From the NCBI RefSeq assembly GCF_963678635.1, contig NC_087064.1:51044684-51108683 (forward strand): 64,000 nucleotides of DNA, given 5' to 3'. How positions within the stretch are numbered: position 1 is the stretch's first letter; each line of letters starts with the position of its first letter. Shown here piece after piece: positions 44,397-56,792 of the stretch. The DNA comes from Symsagittifera roscoffensis. Its lineage: Eukaryota > Xenacoelomorpha > Acoela > Convolutidae. The notes under the pieces are model-generated. The model searched no databases. It had not been told where the DNA came from and saw only the letters and a program-made list of their open reading frames with translations. A program made the position numbers and the translations under genes.

Positions 44397-46654
44397 AGAG
44401 AACTTCTGATGAGAACCAATTATCTACTGTTTCTGCTATAATTGTTCTCTTATTCTGAAAACCAACTACTCAATTCGCTAGCAATAATTGTTCTCTCTAA
44501 CTAACTGAGAACCAACTATGCTCTCTCTCAGTATCAATTGCTCTCTTCTCTGACTGAGAACCAACTACTCTTAATAGTAGCTAACAACTCTTCTAACTCT
44601 TGCAGGCTCCTCGGTAGCCTCCAATTCCTTATCTTTCTTTACACTCAGTTTTAGTTAAGGCACGCCATTCCCTATCACTCCTGGCATCCGCTTAAATTAC
44701 CCGTGCGCACATGTTTTAAGACTATATCCCTACGCCTGTCAACTCTGCCACGTGCCGACTTCGGTTCCTTTTGTCAATATTTCCACGCTTATTAGATACC
44801 CAGTATGCGGTAGGTGTCACACTTTGACCAAGCAAACAATAGTCATACGATTCTACTCAACTAATTCCTGACTTCAGTGACTCCAGCCCTCGAGTTCAAC
44901 TCAACCTCCAAACCATGCTATGTTTACGCAGAGACCCTCCCAAGGTCTCTCTTTTAGTTATCCCGTTAAAGTTGTGACATCCCAAGCGTAGGGGGAGACC
45001 CTTTCATGGGTAGCTAATTCATTCCCAGCATCTAAAATTTCTATCTACACTTTCTTCCAATACCAAACTTCTAGCTATCAGGGTTACGTAGTTCGTCTAC
45101 TAGGAGTCAAATCAAACCGAAAAAACACCTCCGGGAAGCCAAGTGAAGTCCTTGTCCGTTCATAGTATTTAGGAGACTTAATCCTCATGCTGCGGTCCTA
45201 TTACTAACAATTTCCTCTGGGACTACTTTTCTTCACTCTAGTTGAATTGCTAATAATAGATCACTTGCCAAGCTAAACTGATCCCAATTTATTTCAAGTC
45301 CATTTCAAATTAACTTTACTACTTCAAGGTTGCAATATAAAACTATAGCTCTATCAGCTACTGCTCTAGTTCCCAATATATAAGTTTTCCTACCAATTTT
45401 TAGCAAGGTGATTCACTCAGGTCAACCGATGTCAAACTTCCATTTTTGGATTCAGAATCCTATGGGGTTCCTAACTAGGTTCTAATGTTCATAATCTTTT
45501 TTTCCGGAAAAGGCGATTAACACCGGAAGGATTCGCCGATGAGTTTTTACTCACAAAGGTTTTTTTGTCGGCGTTCGTAACTTGTCGGCGTTCGTAAATG
45601 TCGATTGCGCAATAAAATAATTATGCCAACGTCCATTATTTTACATGAATTGCCTTTTTCCGGTCCAAGTGGGTATTTTTTCAAGTTTTATTAGCTTCCG
45701 TTCCAACCGCCGGATTTGGTTCAAAATTATAACACAAGATGTATTTTGCCACTACCTATCATCCTTCCAAGTTTCAGCTCCCTGCGATCATTGGAGGCTG
45801 AGAAACGACTCCCGGAAGTTAGGGTTGGGTTTGTTTACTGAGGGCATAAAACCGGAAGTGGGGGTCCTAGGGTTCTGGGGTTCCAAACTTAAGCTTTCCT
45901 CAACTAGGCCTACAACATACTAAAATTTGAGCTCAATACCGCTGCTAGTTTCCGAGTTCTGATAGGGCCATTTACACTTCCGGGGACCGTCATCACTTCC
46001 CCTCACCCACAAAAACTCAATGGGATATCAAATTGATATCAAACTCAGACGGAAATGCAGTCTAAACATATGCACAAATTTACACAATTTCTCTTCATGA
46101 AATAAATTTTTATTGCTAAGCTACCTAATTGCTAAATCTCTTCATAATTTGAACTTGGTTTATTGCCGTTTAAATGAATTTCATTTTTGCAAATTTAACA
46201 ATGCAAATGCCTTGTATAAAATTAATGCAAATTACTGACCCACAACTTTTCTCCCACCGGGGCGGAATCAGCTAGCAACCTAAATTTGGTATCAAAATGA
46301 GTGAAAGACTCCCCTGCAACATATTCTGCGGTCAGAATTTCGGTCTAGTCTTTTGTTACCAAATTATGCCCCCTTTAAATCCTGTGCAATCCCTTCTAAA
46401 CCGGGGAATCGTTGAAACCGACCTACACGTACACGCCACACTGCTTGAGGTTCATTTTAACGAATACCGCGCTGAACAGGACTCCCCAGATGGGTATATG
46501 TAGCGGGAGATAACCACGGCCGGGATGGCTCCGAAGCCATTTATTTTTATCGTACCCGAACCGAGGGAGCTCAGCAGGGTGAAGGGCATTCGGCCCTCAT
46601 CACATGAATGAGACCAAGAGCTGCTTAGGTAAACCTGGAATTTCACATTCTACA
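43972..46654 (-). repeat. 3' LTR of the minus-strand element (about 2.68 kb)
   Basis: On the + strand it starts TGTAGATTTAGG and ends ACATTCTACA. The + start matches the inverted end of the LTR at 33451-35825 (same CGACCGAGAT, GAAAGGGTTAGTTGGTGG and TTGCTTGCCCC landmarks). A CT run lies at 44360-44398. The outer 600 bases (46058-46654) have no counterpart in this element's other LTR. Confidence 0.88.
44360..44398. repeat. (CT)n microsatellite inside the LTR
   Basis: A CT run inside the LTR. The partner LTR has a longer run at 50988-51039, which shows expansion after insertion. Confidence 0.95.
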
Positions 46655-46668
46655 GCCTTCCCTTCTTA
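46655..46668 (-). other. Polypurine tract of the minus-strand element
   Basis: The minus strand reads TAAGAAGGGAAGGC directly before the TG of the 3' LTR, like the tract at 38584-38599. Confidence 0.7.
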
Positions 46669-47160
46669 GTCTATTTTTCTCCCGATTCGTGCTAATGACA
46701 AAGTTGAACTTATCGTCTCTCTACCAAATTAGATTAGACCTATCTAATGCCTCATCTTATAATAACCCTTCCGAATTGCCGTTGTACCTTTATCAAAAGA
46801 TAATCGCGGACCCATCAATCAGTCCCATTATGAACAATCAAAATCGACTAGTAAGCACTATTGACTTGACTGCTAATAATTCTACTCCTCAAAGTGCGAC
46901 TCAACCTCTTCTATGAACGCAGCAAATGTTCACAGTAACGCAATAGGCTGAGGTGGGATCGCACTTAGATATTAAACAAGCGCCACTGAGCTGAGTGGCA
47001 AAGTTTCCGATAAAATAGTTTTAACTGACAAATTCATCAAACCCAAACCTAATTGCAGGCCTTCTTACTCGGGCTGGTCTTCATACATCTGTAGACCCAC
47101 ATTCCATCACAGCTTCAACTATCAGCGGCTCACCCGGAAGTCTACCCTAAGCTTCGCTCG
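46669..47160 (-). other. Interior between integrase tail and polypurine tract
   Basis: No domain is recognisable. AGGTGGGATCGCACTTA (about 46950) matches, inverted, the same position in the + strand relative. A C12 run lies just outside, at 47371-47382. Confidence 0.5.
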
Positions 47161-48719
47161 GGAGATTCGCGGACTCTTCTTCCCTTCTGGCATCAATCTC
47201 CGTTGCGTCGTATCTCTTCATCGCGTCGCTCTGCCTTCGCAAGCCTCCGTTTAACGCAGGAGGATTAACTAGTGGCTCCATCACTACTAGATTTCTTCGC
47301 GGCATTTTTCCCACAGGTTCTTGTCTTGGGCTTGGATCATGGTTCGGTCCAGCCTTGTTGTTTGCCCAAACCCCCCCCCCCCTGTTTGACGTGCATCTCC
47401 GGGTCGTCAAAGAAGTTCGCCGACCGATACAGTGTCGGTCACTTCATTGCAAAGGTTTCCTCTGGTCGCAGGGTCTCCTGAACATAACGTTTCAACACGT
47501 CAAAATTCAGAAACTCCATGTTGCTAAGATTGGACACCTTTGACAACTTGTAACAGAATTAGGACATATGGCCATTACAACATTCATTTGGTCCTTCCCA
47601 CAGGTCAAAACACTTCTTGGCGTTGACCCGCTCTTTCGCCCATACTCAGAACTTTTCGCCAGCTTCATATGGCTTGCCGTGAATTTTCTTGCGACATTGA
47701 TCCTTCTGTCGATGTTGGTCCATCCCTAGGACTTCTCTCGCACTGCTGTGTGCACCTCGGAACTGCTCGTCTAGCCATTCCATAAAACCATCTTTTGTCG
47801 ACGGTTCATCGTGGGGTTTTGCGTAGAACATGTCAACTTGATACTGGCACTCCTGTTCATGCACCATACTGAACGGCCTAGCTCCCTCTCTCCGATTAAT
47901 CGTCTTGTTGTACACAAAGTTCAAGTATGGCAACGTTGTATCCCTTTTCTTTGGGTTCTCTGCCCAAAATTTCAAAATAACGTCGGCCATCTTCCTGTTG
48001 TGTCTATCCGTCTGTCCCTTTTCATTACCCTTTGACTTCAAACCCCAAAAGTCGGCACATCTCTTGGATCAATTTGCTACCTTGATCTGTATGTAGAACT
48101 TTTTCCTTGATCTATATGTAGCACATTGGAAGCTCCAAACTTCAGCACCTAATTCTCCACTTATCTCGCGAGCCACGCCAGCAGAATCCCTTGACACCAG
48201 AGGAACTGCAATCGTGTACATCGTGGAAAGATCCGTCAAAACACGCACATGGTACGCTCTGGTACTCGTCGCCATTGTCTCTGGTCCCAAAATAACTACT
48301 GCCACCGTGCTGAATCTGATCCCGGGATCAAAAGGAGCTAGGCCCTCTGCCCGCTTCGTGTTCATTTCTGACACATAGACTGCTGGACCCATGCACCACT
48401 GGACTTTTCTTTCAAAATCCGTTCTCATCGTCGGCCACTAAAATCTTCGTCATAATCTTGCCAGCAGCTTCTCGGCTGCAAGCTGTCCTCCGCCAGTCTC
48501 TATCAAATCGAACTGCCCCAGAGTTTTCCTCCGTCCCGCCACCGGAACTGTCGTCAGAAGCGTTGGCCTGGAGCCATCTCGCTGAAACCACTTCTTGTTG
48601 AGTATTCCATCTTTTACGCTCAACTCATCCCATCTTGACCAGTAGGCCAGTGTTTCAGGTCCATACTGCATGGCCTGCTCCTTAAGGATAATGTTTGCTC
48701 CAAGTGACCGCACATCCAT
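47161..48719 (-). pseudogene. Integrase of the minus-strand element
   Basis: In minus orientation: a pre-integrase segment (LAYWSRWDELSVKDGIL, 48660-48600), a degenerate zinc-binding domain with GGGQLAAEKLLARL (about 48500-48450), then the core across frames. The core segments are VAVVILGPE..VLTDLSTMYTIAVPLVSRD (48330-48190) and KMADVILKFWAENPKKRDTTLPYLNFVYNKT (about 47990-47900). The tail (47640 down) fits an integrase C-terminus. First-aspartate and DDE positions cannot all be found and frame breaks are many, so it is dead. Confidence 0.75.
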
Positions 48720-48849
48720 CGTCTCATCGCATAGTCCCTTCCAGTAGTCATCTTCTTTCTGCGGCCTCCAATTTCATCAACGGCTTCCAATTTCAGACGG
48801 GCGCTGATACATGAATCCACCTTCCAATTTTTGTCCCTCTGCTGTCTCT

Positions 48850-49280
48850 AGTCTGTCCCGATATGGCTCAATATCAGACGTGCCTAAGAGATACTCGAGC
48901 TACATCTGACCGAATGAGGTCAATCGTGGCCCCCGTATCTAGCAAGGCCTCGACTTGGGTTCTCCCTATAAAAGCATCTACGCCTACCCCGCGGCTACTG
49001 TAGATATGGTGACTAATTTCCACTCGCTCGACACGTGAGTGAGGTTGCTCTCTCGTTTCCCACCAGGGAGAGATCTCTGTGCACCGAGCTATTCGTTCTA
49101 GAATCGACAGAACTTGTTCCTGTTTCCACAGCTTATTACTGTCTACATTAGCTTCTCGCTTCAGCCACTCGTTGTGGCTCCCTCTATAGGCCAGTGCGCG
49201 GGCATCTCTCGCTTCGGTGCCTGTTCTCTCTGTAAGTCGGCCGGGACAAAGCCTCCTTTGAACTCGCTCATTGCCCCGGC
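48850..49280 (-). pseudogene. Retropepsin-like protease of the minus-strand element
   Basis: The minus strand encodes VDAFIGRTQVEALLDTGATI and then DLIRSDV at about 48985-48895, matching the protease at 37322-37366 nearly residue for residue. The segment before it (QEQVLSILERIAR, about 49120-49080) also matches. The protease breaks off about 200 bases before integrase begins. Confidence 0.8.
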
Positions 49281-50162
49281 CCTCGGTAGTTTAAATGAAC
49301 CTTCGCATAGTGACCCATCTGACCGCATTCGACACAAACTAGACGGCCCCTTCTAATGCTCGCGTTGCTCTGTCGACTCCCGGTCGAGTCCGGACCAGTC
49401 GCCTGTCTGGGCCTCTGTGTTGGGTCCTTTCCCGGCAGGTCTTCTCTATTTGAAGATAATTTGGTCGTCTCCTGCTCCTCGCTCTGGTAGTGTAGTTAGC
49501 CAGTTTCAGAAACTGGGCTCGAGCCACTGCCTGGGTGAAACTTTGAAACTCCTCGCGTAGAATTTCTCCTGCATTGCGGCATCAAACATGCCATCTATGA
49601 ACTGTTTCAATTCATATCGTCTCTCGTTTGCGCACCCATGTTTGCGTTCGCCACATCACCAAGCGATGTGACTCGTCTCGAAAACTCTCTAAGGTCTTCT
49701 TTATTGCCCTGCGTGAGGCTTTTTGAACTCAGCACTGGCTGCTGCTCGCCTCTGGAATGGCATCAACCGCTGATCAATTCCGGCAAGCATCCTCGCTAAT
49801 GTCGGTTCAGGGAAGCCATCAACTTCTTCCTTGAAGTGATTTGGCATACTCGTGAGCTCATTTAGAGCCAAGCCTGTCAAACACGTGGGCAGTACTATCC
49901 TGACTTGTTTATCTTCCCACCGGATGGCGTCCGCGACCCTCGCGAAGTGTTTCCTCCACTCCGCGCAATTCTGGTTTTTTTATAATGGAAATCGATCTGG
50001 CCGAATTGCCCTAAATCCAAAAACGCCTTCGTGCCTGTCCAGCGCGTTCGCTGCTACAACTACCGTTTCAGCAATCAGCCGCCTGTCCTGGTCTTCTATG
50101 TCGTATTACACCCGAGTCGTCATTTCGCAATATACGCTTTGCAACTGCAATCCAGAACATGG
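49281..50162 (-). pseudogene. Gag of the minus-strand element
   Basis: The minus strand shows the capsid landmarks LTGLALNELTSMPNHFKEE (about 49880-49825) matching 36068-36130, and a zinc knuckle CVECGQMGHYAKVH (about 49340-49300) whose last cysteine is histidine. The knuckle frame ends at TGA after GPGQ, the same codon that is TAG in the relative. Several frameshifts are present. Confidence 0.75.
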
Positions 50163-50180
50163 CCCACCCAGGAGCGCCAA
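50163..50180 (-). other. Primer-binding site of the minus-strand element
   Basis: The minus strand reads TGGCGCTCCTGGGTGGGC one base from the LTR end, one mismatch from the + strand relative. Confidence 0.8.
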
Positions 50181-50603
50181 TGTAGATTTAGGGGATTGCT
50201 TCTTTAGGTTCATTCTCTCCTTCCTAGCGACAATGCAAAGTGGTCCTTTGGGTAGTGAATTCAACGGGGCGACCGAGATTCTTTACTATCTACAATCCCG
50301 AAAGGGTTAATTGGTGGCAAATATTCTATAATGTATTTTGTTGCTTGCCCCTTCTTACGTACTGCTCTCAGGCTGTCTTGTCTATTAGATACATTCGCGA
50401 GAATTTCCAGTGAAATTTATCTCAGATGAGTATACGTCTAACTACAGAAGGCTCTGAGTGGCCAGGTTATTATCTATTAATCAAATCAAATGGAAAGGTT
50501 CCCCGATTTATCGGCCAAATTGCCTAAATGAAATTCACTTCCAGCTATCTCCAGGAGCCCCAATACACATGGCTAACTCCAGGAACCCAACAAGGAGCGC
50601 CTA
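50181..50603 (-). repeat. Extra partial LTR end plus second primer-site-like segment
   Basis: About 365 bases repeat the inner end of the LTR (TGTAGATTTAGGGGATTGC onward). They break off near 50545 and are followed by 55 bases ending CAACAAGGAGCGCC, after which a full LTR end starts again at 50604. The linker resembles the primer-binding site and its flank. This LTR-end, primer-site, LTR-end order suggests an aberrant reverse-transcription or recombination event. Confidence 0.75.
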
Positions 50604-50987
50604 TGTAGATTTATGTAGATATAGGGGATTGCTTCTCTAGGTTTGTTCTCTCTTTCCTATCGACACCGCAAAGTGGTCCTTTGGGTAGTGAATTCAGTGG
50701 GGCGACCGAGATCCACTACTATCTACAATCCCGAAAAGATTAGTAGGTGGAAAATATTCTGTCTTGTATTATGTTGCTTGCCCCTTCCTGCGTATTGCTC
50801 TCAGGCTGTCTTGTCTACTCGATACAATCGCAAGAATTTCCAATGGTAATTTAAATTAGATTACTATACTTCTAACTACAGAAGGCTCTGAGTGGCCAGG
50901 TTATAATCTAATCAGCAAATCAAAAGGAAAGGGTCCGCGAATTATCGGCCAAATTGCCTAATTGCAATTAACTTCTAGTTAAACTGT

Positions 50988-51040
<53 letters not shown>

Positions 51041-52846
51041 AGAACCTCTGTTGGGAACCAACTATCTACTGTTTCTGCTATAATTGTTCTCTTACTTTGA
51101 GAACCAACTACTCAATTCGCTAGCGATAACAGTTCTCTCTAACTAACTGAGAACCAACTATGCTCTCTCTCAGTATCAATTGCTCTCTTCTCTGACTGAG
51201 AACCAAATACTCTTAACAGTAGCTAACAACTGTTCTAACTCTTACAGGCTCTCCGGTATCCTCCAATTACTTATCTTTCTTTACACTCAGTTTTTGTTAA
51301 GTCACGCCATTCCCTATCACTCCTGGCATCCGCTTAAATTACCCGTCCGCACTTGTTTCAAGACTATATCTCTCCCCCTGTCAACTCTGCCACCTGCCAA
51401 TTTCGGTTTCTTTTTATCAATATTTTCACGCTTATTAGATACCCGGTATGCGGTAAGTGTCACAATTTGACCAAGCAAACAAATATCATACGATTCTACT
51501 CAACTAATTCCAGACCTCAGTGACTTCAGCCCTCGAGTTCAACTCAACCTCCAATTCTTGCTATGTTTACTCAGTGACCCTCCCAAGGTCTCTATTTTAA
51601 TTATCCCGTTAACGTTCCGACCTCCCAAGGGTAGGAGGAGACCCTTTTCATGGGTAGCTAAATCATTCCAAGCATCTAAAATTTTTTATCTGCCTTTCAT
51701 TCCAATCCCGACATTCTTGCGATCAGGCTAAGATAGTTCGTCTACTAGAGGTCAAATCAAACCGAAAAAAAACACCTCCGGGAAGCCAAGTGAAGTCCCT
51801 GTCCGTTCAGAGTATTTAGGAGACTTAATCCTCATGCTGCGGTCCTATTTTTCTTTACTCAAGTTGAATTGCTAATAATAGATCACTTGCCATACTAAAC
51901 TGATCCCAATTTTATCAAGTCTTCTTTAAATTAACTCTACTACTTCAAGGTTGCAATATAAAACTATATCTCTAACAGCTTCTGCTCAAGTTCCCAATAT
52001 ATAAGTTTTCCCCTCTAATTTTTTAGAAAAGTGATCTTCTCCCACTTACAGGGGTTGTGCTGGGGAAAACGCCACTTTCCGGTGTTAATCTCGGGTTTTT
52101 CCAGGCAATTTTGGGATCAAAACGCCCAAAGGTCAATTTAAGGTCACCCAGGGGTCAACAGGGGTCAAACTTCCATATTTGGTTCAGAATCCCATGGCGG
52201 TGCTACCAAGTTCCATCCATATCCCATTAATGCATCACTGGTTATAACAATTCTAGGTCCATTATCACTTTTTCTGGAAAAAGGCTCTTAACACCGGAAG
52301 GAGTCGCCGGAGGGTTTTCACTCACAAGGGGTGTTTTTCCGGGGTTCTTATCTTATGTCGATTGCCGCAATAAAATCATTATGCCACAGGCCATTTTTTT
52401 ACGTAAACTGCGTATTACCGGTCCAAGGGGTGTTTTTCCAAGTGCTAATAGCTTCAGGTCCAACCGCCGGATTTATTTTAATTTATAACACCTATCATTG
52501 TTATTTAGATTATTATGTATCTTGCCACTACCTATCATTTCTCCAAGTTTCAGCTCCCTGCAATCATTCGAGGCTGAGAAACGACTCCCGGAAGTTAGGA
52601 GTGGGTTTCTTCACTAAGAGTTTAAAACCGGAAGTGGGGGTTCTAGGGGTCTGGGGTTCCAAATTTAAGATTCCTTCAACTAGGCCTACAACATACTAAA
52701 ATACTATTGAGCCCAATAAAGCCGCTAGTTTCCGAGTTCTGATAGGGCCATTTAAATTTCCGGAGACCGTTACCACTTGCCCCCCACCCCAAAAAAAACT
52801 CAATGGTATATCAAACTGATATCAAATTGAGACGGAAATAGAGTAA
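50604..52846 (-). repeat. 5' LTR of the minus-strand element, truncated
   Basis: Matches 43972 to about 46058 over 2.2 kb (CT run at 50988-51039 included). It stops matching after the TATCAAATTGAGACGG word near 52840, so the outer U3 is missing or replaced. Confidence 0.85.
50988..51039. repeat. (CT)n microsatellite in the 5' LTR
   Basis: A CT run broken by two TTTCT interruptions. Confidence 0.95.
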
Positions 52847-55279
52847 TTTCAGATAGGGTACACCGTCTGCTCGTCACGCTCTCTTATTTTCGGCCGAATA
52901 GATTCGTGCAACTTCTTAGTCTAATACCGACCTTAATCTTACTCTTATATCTCTTAGTCTCAATAGATCTAGAGTATACTCGTTTGTTACGAGTCGGTCT
53001 CTTGGAAAAGGCAACTAAGTTGTAAGTTAAATTCAGAATGCTCTGGTGCTTAAATTACAAGTATTTTCAGCACTTACAATTAAATTGGTTGCTAGTTAGA
53101 TGGAGTGTGATTGGTTAGTCTTTAATATTTTATAGGGATAAAATATATAATTTATAACCAATAATAATATATAGTTTGGATCACGTTCCAATATTTTTCA
53201 ATTCAACGTGGTTTGCGGCAACCTTTCAGTAGTGTTTTATGAAAAATTTCCGCAAAATACAGATCGAGCTTTGTTTGCTCGGCTATTTGTTCTCAGTGAA
53301 TCGTGTTCTCAGTGAGGCTAAGTGTCAATAAACTAAGGCACGACAAGAAGAGTTAGAGTTATTGAAGTAACAAAAATTTTCCCGAAGCTAAGAATAGTCC
53401 AACTAAGTGTTTTTCTTCTGTTCATCTTTTTATCTTGCTCGTTGTTGAAATGGATATGCTGTTATCCCTGCTGATTTTGAGCTCGTTTTCCCAGTCTTCA
53501 ATTGTTAGTTCGTATTTTACACGCTATTTTTTTACATTATTTGATTTTCAGGAGAAAACACAAGTGATTTTGAAGGTTGTATATGTTCAAAAGCAAAAAT
53601 GGATATACTTAACAATTTCCCCCCTAAGGTACCTCCTTAAGAATCTCCCCCCCCCCTATAATTTACGTGCTCATTTGCTAAGTTTATCTTACGTGCTTGT
53701 TTGCTAAATGTAACATCTTTACCAATTAGAACTTTCTCGGTTTCAGAATTTGCTGCATTCTGATTGGGTGAAAGTTCGACTAATTTGCTAGTAAATTGCT
53801 AGCTGAACCTACTTAACAACTCCCCCCCCTCTTGTAATAGGGGGTAAATGTTCAGTAGATCCGCAAAAAAATTTTTTGATGAGTTTGAGTTGCTTTGGTG
53901 CTCGCTTGGCTTTAATTTTGCATGTTTTTTTCTATATTATTAGTACATGAAATTTTTCGGTATATTTTGATGACAATTATGAAAAAAATTTATGGTATTT
54001 GTTCATTTGTAATTGTTTTTTTCCTCTGTATCACAAGATTTGCTAAGTTCTGATCTTTTTTCTTATACTTCGCACATTATTTATAATTTGTTTCAAAAGC
54101 CAAAATTTTTGGCCAAAGAAATGTTAACTTTGAAATTTTGAATAGCACTTGATCTGGCAGAGTCATGTACATACAAAAACTATCTTAGTAGTAGTTATCT
54201 TTTTGTGTGCTATTTTAATTTGTTCATAATAAGTTTAAGCTTAAGTTAGTTATTGTTCCGTCTTTCGGTACGAAAGTAACGGAATATTTGTGCTCGGGGT
54301 GGGTTTTTTTTTCTTCAGACAAATTTCGACTTTTTAACTAGCCATTTTTGACGCAAATTTTATATCATACGAAAGGTATTGTTGTCCTGAGCTCAAATTT
54401 GAATAGATATTTCACCTGTGATCATTTTTCGTAAAGTTACGGGGGTTTAAAGATTGCAATTTTGGCCAATTTGGGACAATTAACGCGCGATAAATTTCGC
54501 GCTAATAATGCGTAAGCGGAGAGTTAATCCGTCTTAGAAATCGTTCCAAATTGGTTTAACGAAGCTTATTTGCCATAATTGGTTTGTTACAGGGAGCGAA
54601 ATCTACCCTTTTGTTCTTTATATGGCGTGTGGGGGGATAATTTTATTTAAAAAAATTTCAAATTTTAGAAAAAGTTTTTAATTTTTTTTTTCACTGAATT
54701 TTTTAATGTTATTACTGCTCCATAAACCTTAAAAGGCAGTCGGAACATTCAGGGCTTCGCCCTCATACGAGCAGTCTTGTTATGTTGTCTCGCTGAGCTT
54801 GAACTTATTCTTAATTTCAACCGCGTTTTTTAATAAGCTACGTACGTATTTTTGTGTTATTCTTTTGTTCATTTGTTTTTGCTACAAACACCACAAACAA
54901 CCCCCCCCCCCCCCCACATTAACCCCTGCCCCAAAGTTACTTATTCCGGTGGGCGTAGAGGCGGGGTGTTGGTAACCCTGGGGGATCAATGGATTAATTG
55001 TATGATAAGATTTTTCTTGGAGGTTACTCCACTCCATGCACGCAATTTTTTGCGCAGAATTTTTTAGCAAAATGATAACAAGTTGGGAGAAATATACTGC
55101 CTCGCCCGTTTATATGGCATTTTTTCTAAAGAGTGAATTCTCTTTTAGGCTTTCAAGAGGCCGGTCAGCTGTCACCGATAGAATCTTGTTCTGTCAACAA
55201 TATGTACGTTGCTTTCCTGGATGATATTTACCCTCAATTATTTACATGAGTTTCATTTTCTCAATTTCATCTAACTTAA
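52847..55279. other. Non-coding DNA with C-runs and a nested palindrome
   Basis: No gene is supported. The phrase CTTAA(C/G)AA..CCCCCCC occurs three times (53607, 53635 and 53811), the word ACGTGCT..TTTGCTAA twice (53664 and 53690), and a C15 run lies at 54901-54915. AT-rich tracts fill the rest. The promoter of the transporter gene should lie near the right end. Confidence 0.45.
54255..54284. repeat. Nested palindrome (hairpin)
   Basis: CTTTCGGTACGAAAG forms an inner stem, and TTCCGT and ACGGAA flank it to form an outer stem with a small bulge. It lies in a run of sequence GC-richer than its surroundings (54240-54550). Confidence 0.7.
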
Positions 55280-56792
55280 ATGAAGTCAAATAAAGATCTG
55301 AAACCTTTGGCTTTTGTCTGCGGACTTTCGCTTTATTTTGGGTGGGGGATCCAAGAAACCTTCTGGACTCCTTTTCTACCCAGCGAGTTCGCCCGTCTTG
55401 GAATCTCTCAAACGTCTATAGGGGTTGTTAGCTGTGCCACCGATGCTACGTCTGTTATCACATGCGTGGTATTGATGTTGATCAAATTACCCAAAAATTA
55501 CCGCCCTGCTATATTCTCAATAGGTGGGTAGAAGTATGATAGTGGATATCATTAGAAAACTAATGCACAAAAGATGGGTCTGGTTGTTTGTGTCATTTTT
55601 TAACGAAAAAGATAACAAATGATATACCGTTTCCTGAGTTTTTAAACTACGCCATACTATCATACTTGTACCCATAGGTGCCTTACTTCAAGGAGTCAGT
55701 TGCTTACCTTTTGGCGAGGTTATAGAACTGAACCCTGGATTCCTTTTCAAGACCTCCTGTCTGTTTCTAAAGGGTTTACTCGGATGTGGAATTGCATTTG
55801 TCTGGTGTTCCGGATCTGTTTTGTTAATATCTATGTACCCTGACCATGTCGGAAGAGTCTGTGGATCTATTGCTATGTCTTTGTCTTTGGGGATGATTTG
55901 TGGATCTCCTTTTGGCAGCCTGCTGTTTACACTTGGAGGCTTCAAGTTACCTTATTTGGTAGCTGGCGCCTTGCAGATAGTTTTGGGTCCACTGGCCTAC
56001 ATAGTTATTACGCAATCACTGTGCTCTGATGAGGAAACCAAAACTTCTTCTCATAAAAGCCTCCAGGCAGTCGAAATAACAGACAAATATGAAAAAGTTA
56101 CAGATCCTCTTTTGCCGCAAAATTCAAAGACTCTCAAAAAATCATCAATTTCTTGGTATTATGCTATCAAGGAGCATTATTATGTCATATTTATATCAGC
56201 AGTCGCAAGTGTAACGTCATCGTCTATAGGGTTCTTCTTCGTAGCATTCGCGCCACATCTTTTAATCGACTTTGGAGTGGGGAATAACTTATCTGGTCCA
56301 CTTTTCTTACCTTTTACGGTAATAAGAGCGTTGACGGCACCCGTTTTTGGGTTCTTTACCGACAAAGGCTACGGAGGTCTAATTTTCTGTTTATTCGGAT
56401 GCGGCTTCTCACTTACTGGTTTTGCTATTCTTGGAATTTCAGATTGTATTCCTATGTTAGACAAACTAACATCCTTCGAGGCTATAGTCGGTTTTATTGC
56501 GATGAGCTCAACAGGAACCCTTGTACCTTTAGTGTTCCTTTTGCGATCACTATATCGAAAAAATAGTTCTATAGAGAACGATGAAACCATAGCTTTATAT
56601 GCGTCTGCGGTTTACTTGGCTTGCTTTGACTTCGGAAAAATAATTGGCCAGAGTATAACAGGTGGATATATTCTGGATCTTCTCGGGTTTTACAACAGTT
56701 GCCGGATTCAAGTTGTGCTCTCTTCACTTTCTTTATTTTTAGCATTAAGTTGTATACTGCGTAATGATCTTTTAATTGCTAGAAACGTTTAA
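55280..56792 (+). CDS. Major-facilitator transporter, SLC18B1-like, two exons
   Basis: Exon 1 is 55280-55523 (donor ATAG|GTGGGT) and exon 2 is 55678-56792 (acceptor CCATAG). They join in phase as a glycine codon to give 452 residues, close to the usual SLC18B1 length (about 450). About twelve hydrophobic segments are visible. The loop after transmembrane segment 4 reads YPDHVGRVCGS, then a glycine-rich helix GMICGSPFGSLLF and GGFKLPYL, the pattern of this MFS subfamily, where SLC18B1 proteins carry polyamines. A Ser/Thr/Lys-rich cytoplasmic loop (about 56030-56150) splits the two halves. It is intact, with no frame break. The substrate is inferred from family only. Confidence 0.82.

Larger units (their letters stand above)
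43972..52846 (-). mobile_element. Related LTR retrotransposon, minus strand: gag, protease and integrase, no reverse transcriptase
   Basis: In minus orientation: a rearranged 5' LTR (52846 down to 50181), primer-binding site, gag, protease, integrase, polypurine tract and 3' LTR (46654 down to 43972). Gag, protease, primer site and LTR ends match the element at 33451-41034, so the two are one family. Protease (about 49000-48895) and the pre-integrase region (from 48719) are separated by under 200 bases, so RT and RNase H are missing. Many frame breaks make it non-functional. The 5' LTR lacks the outer U3 present in the 3' LTR, and no target duplication was found. Confidence 0.88.

Noticed and set aside
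46297-46503. 68-codon frame as a protein of the minus-strand element
   Set aside because: It lies inside the LTR on the opposite strand to the element and has no domain.
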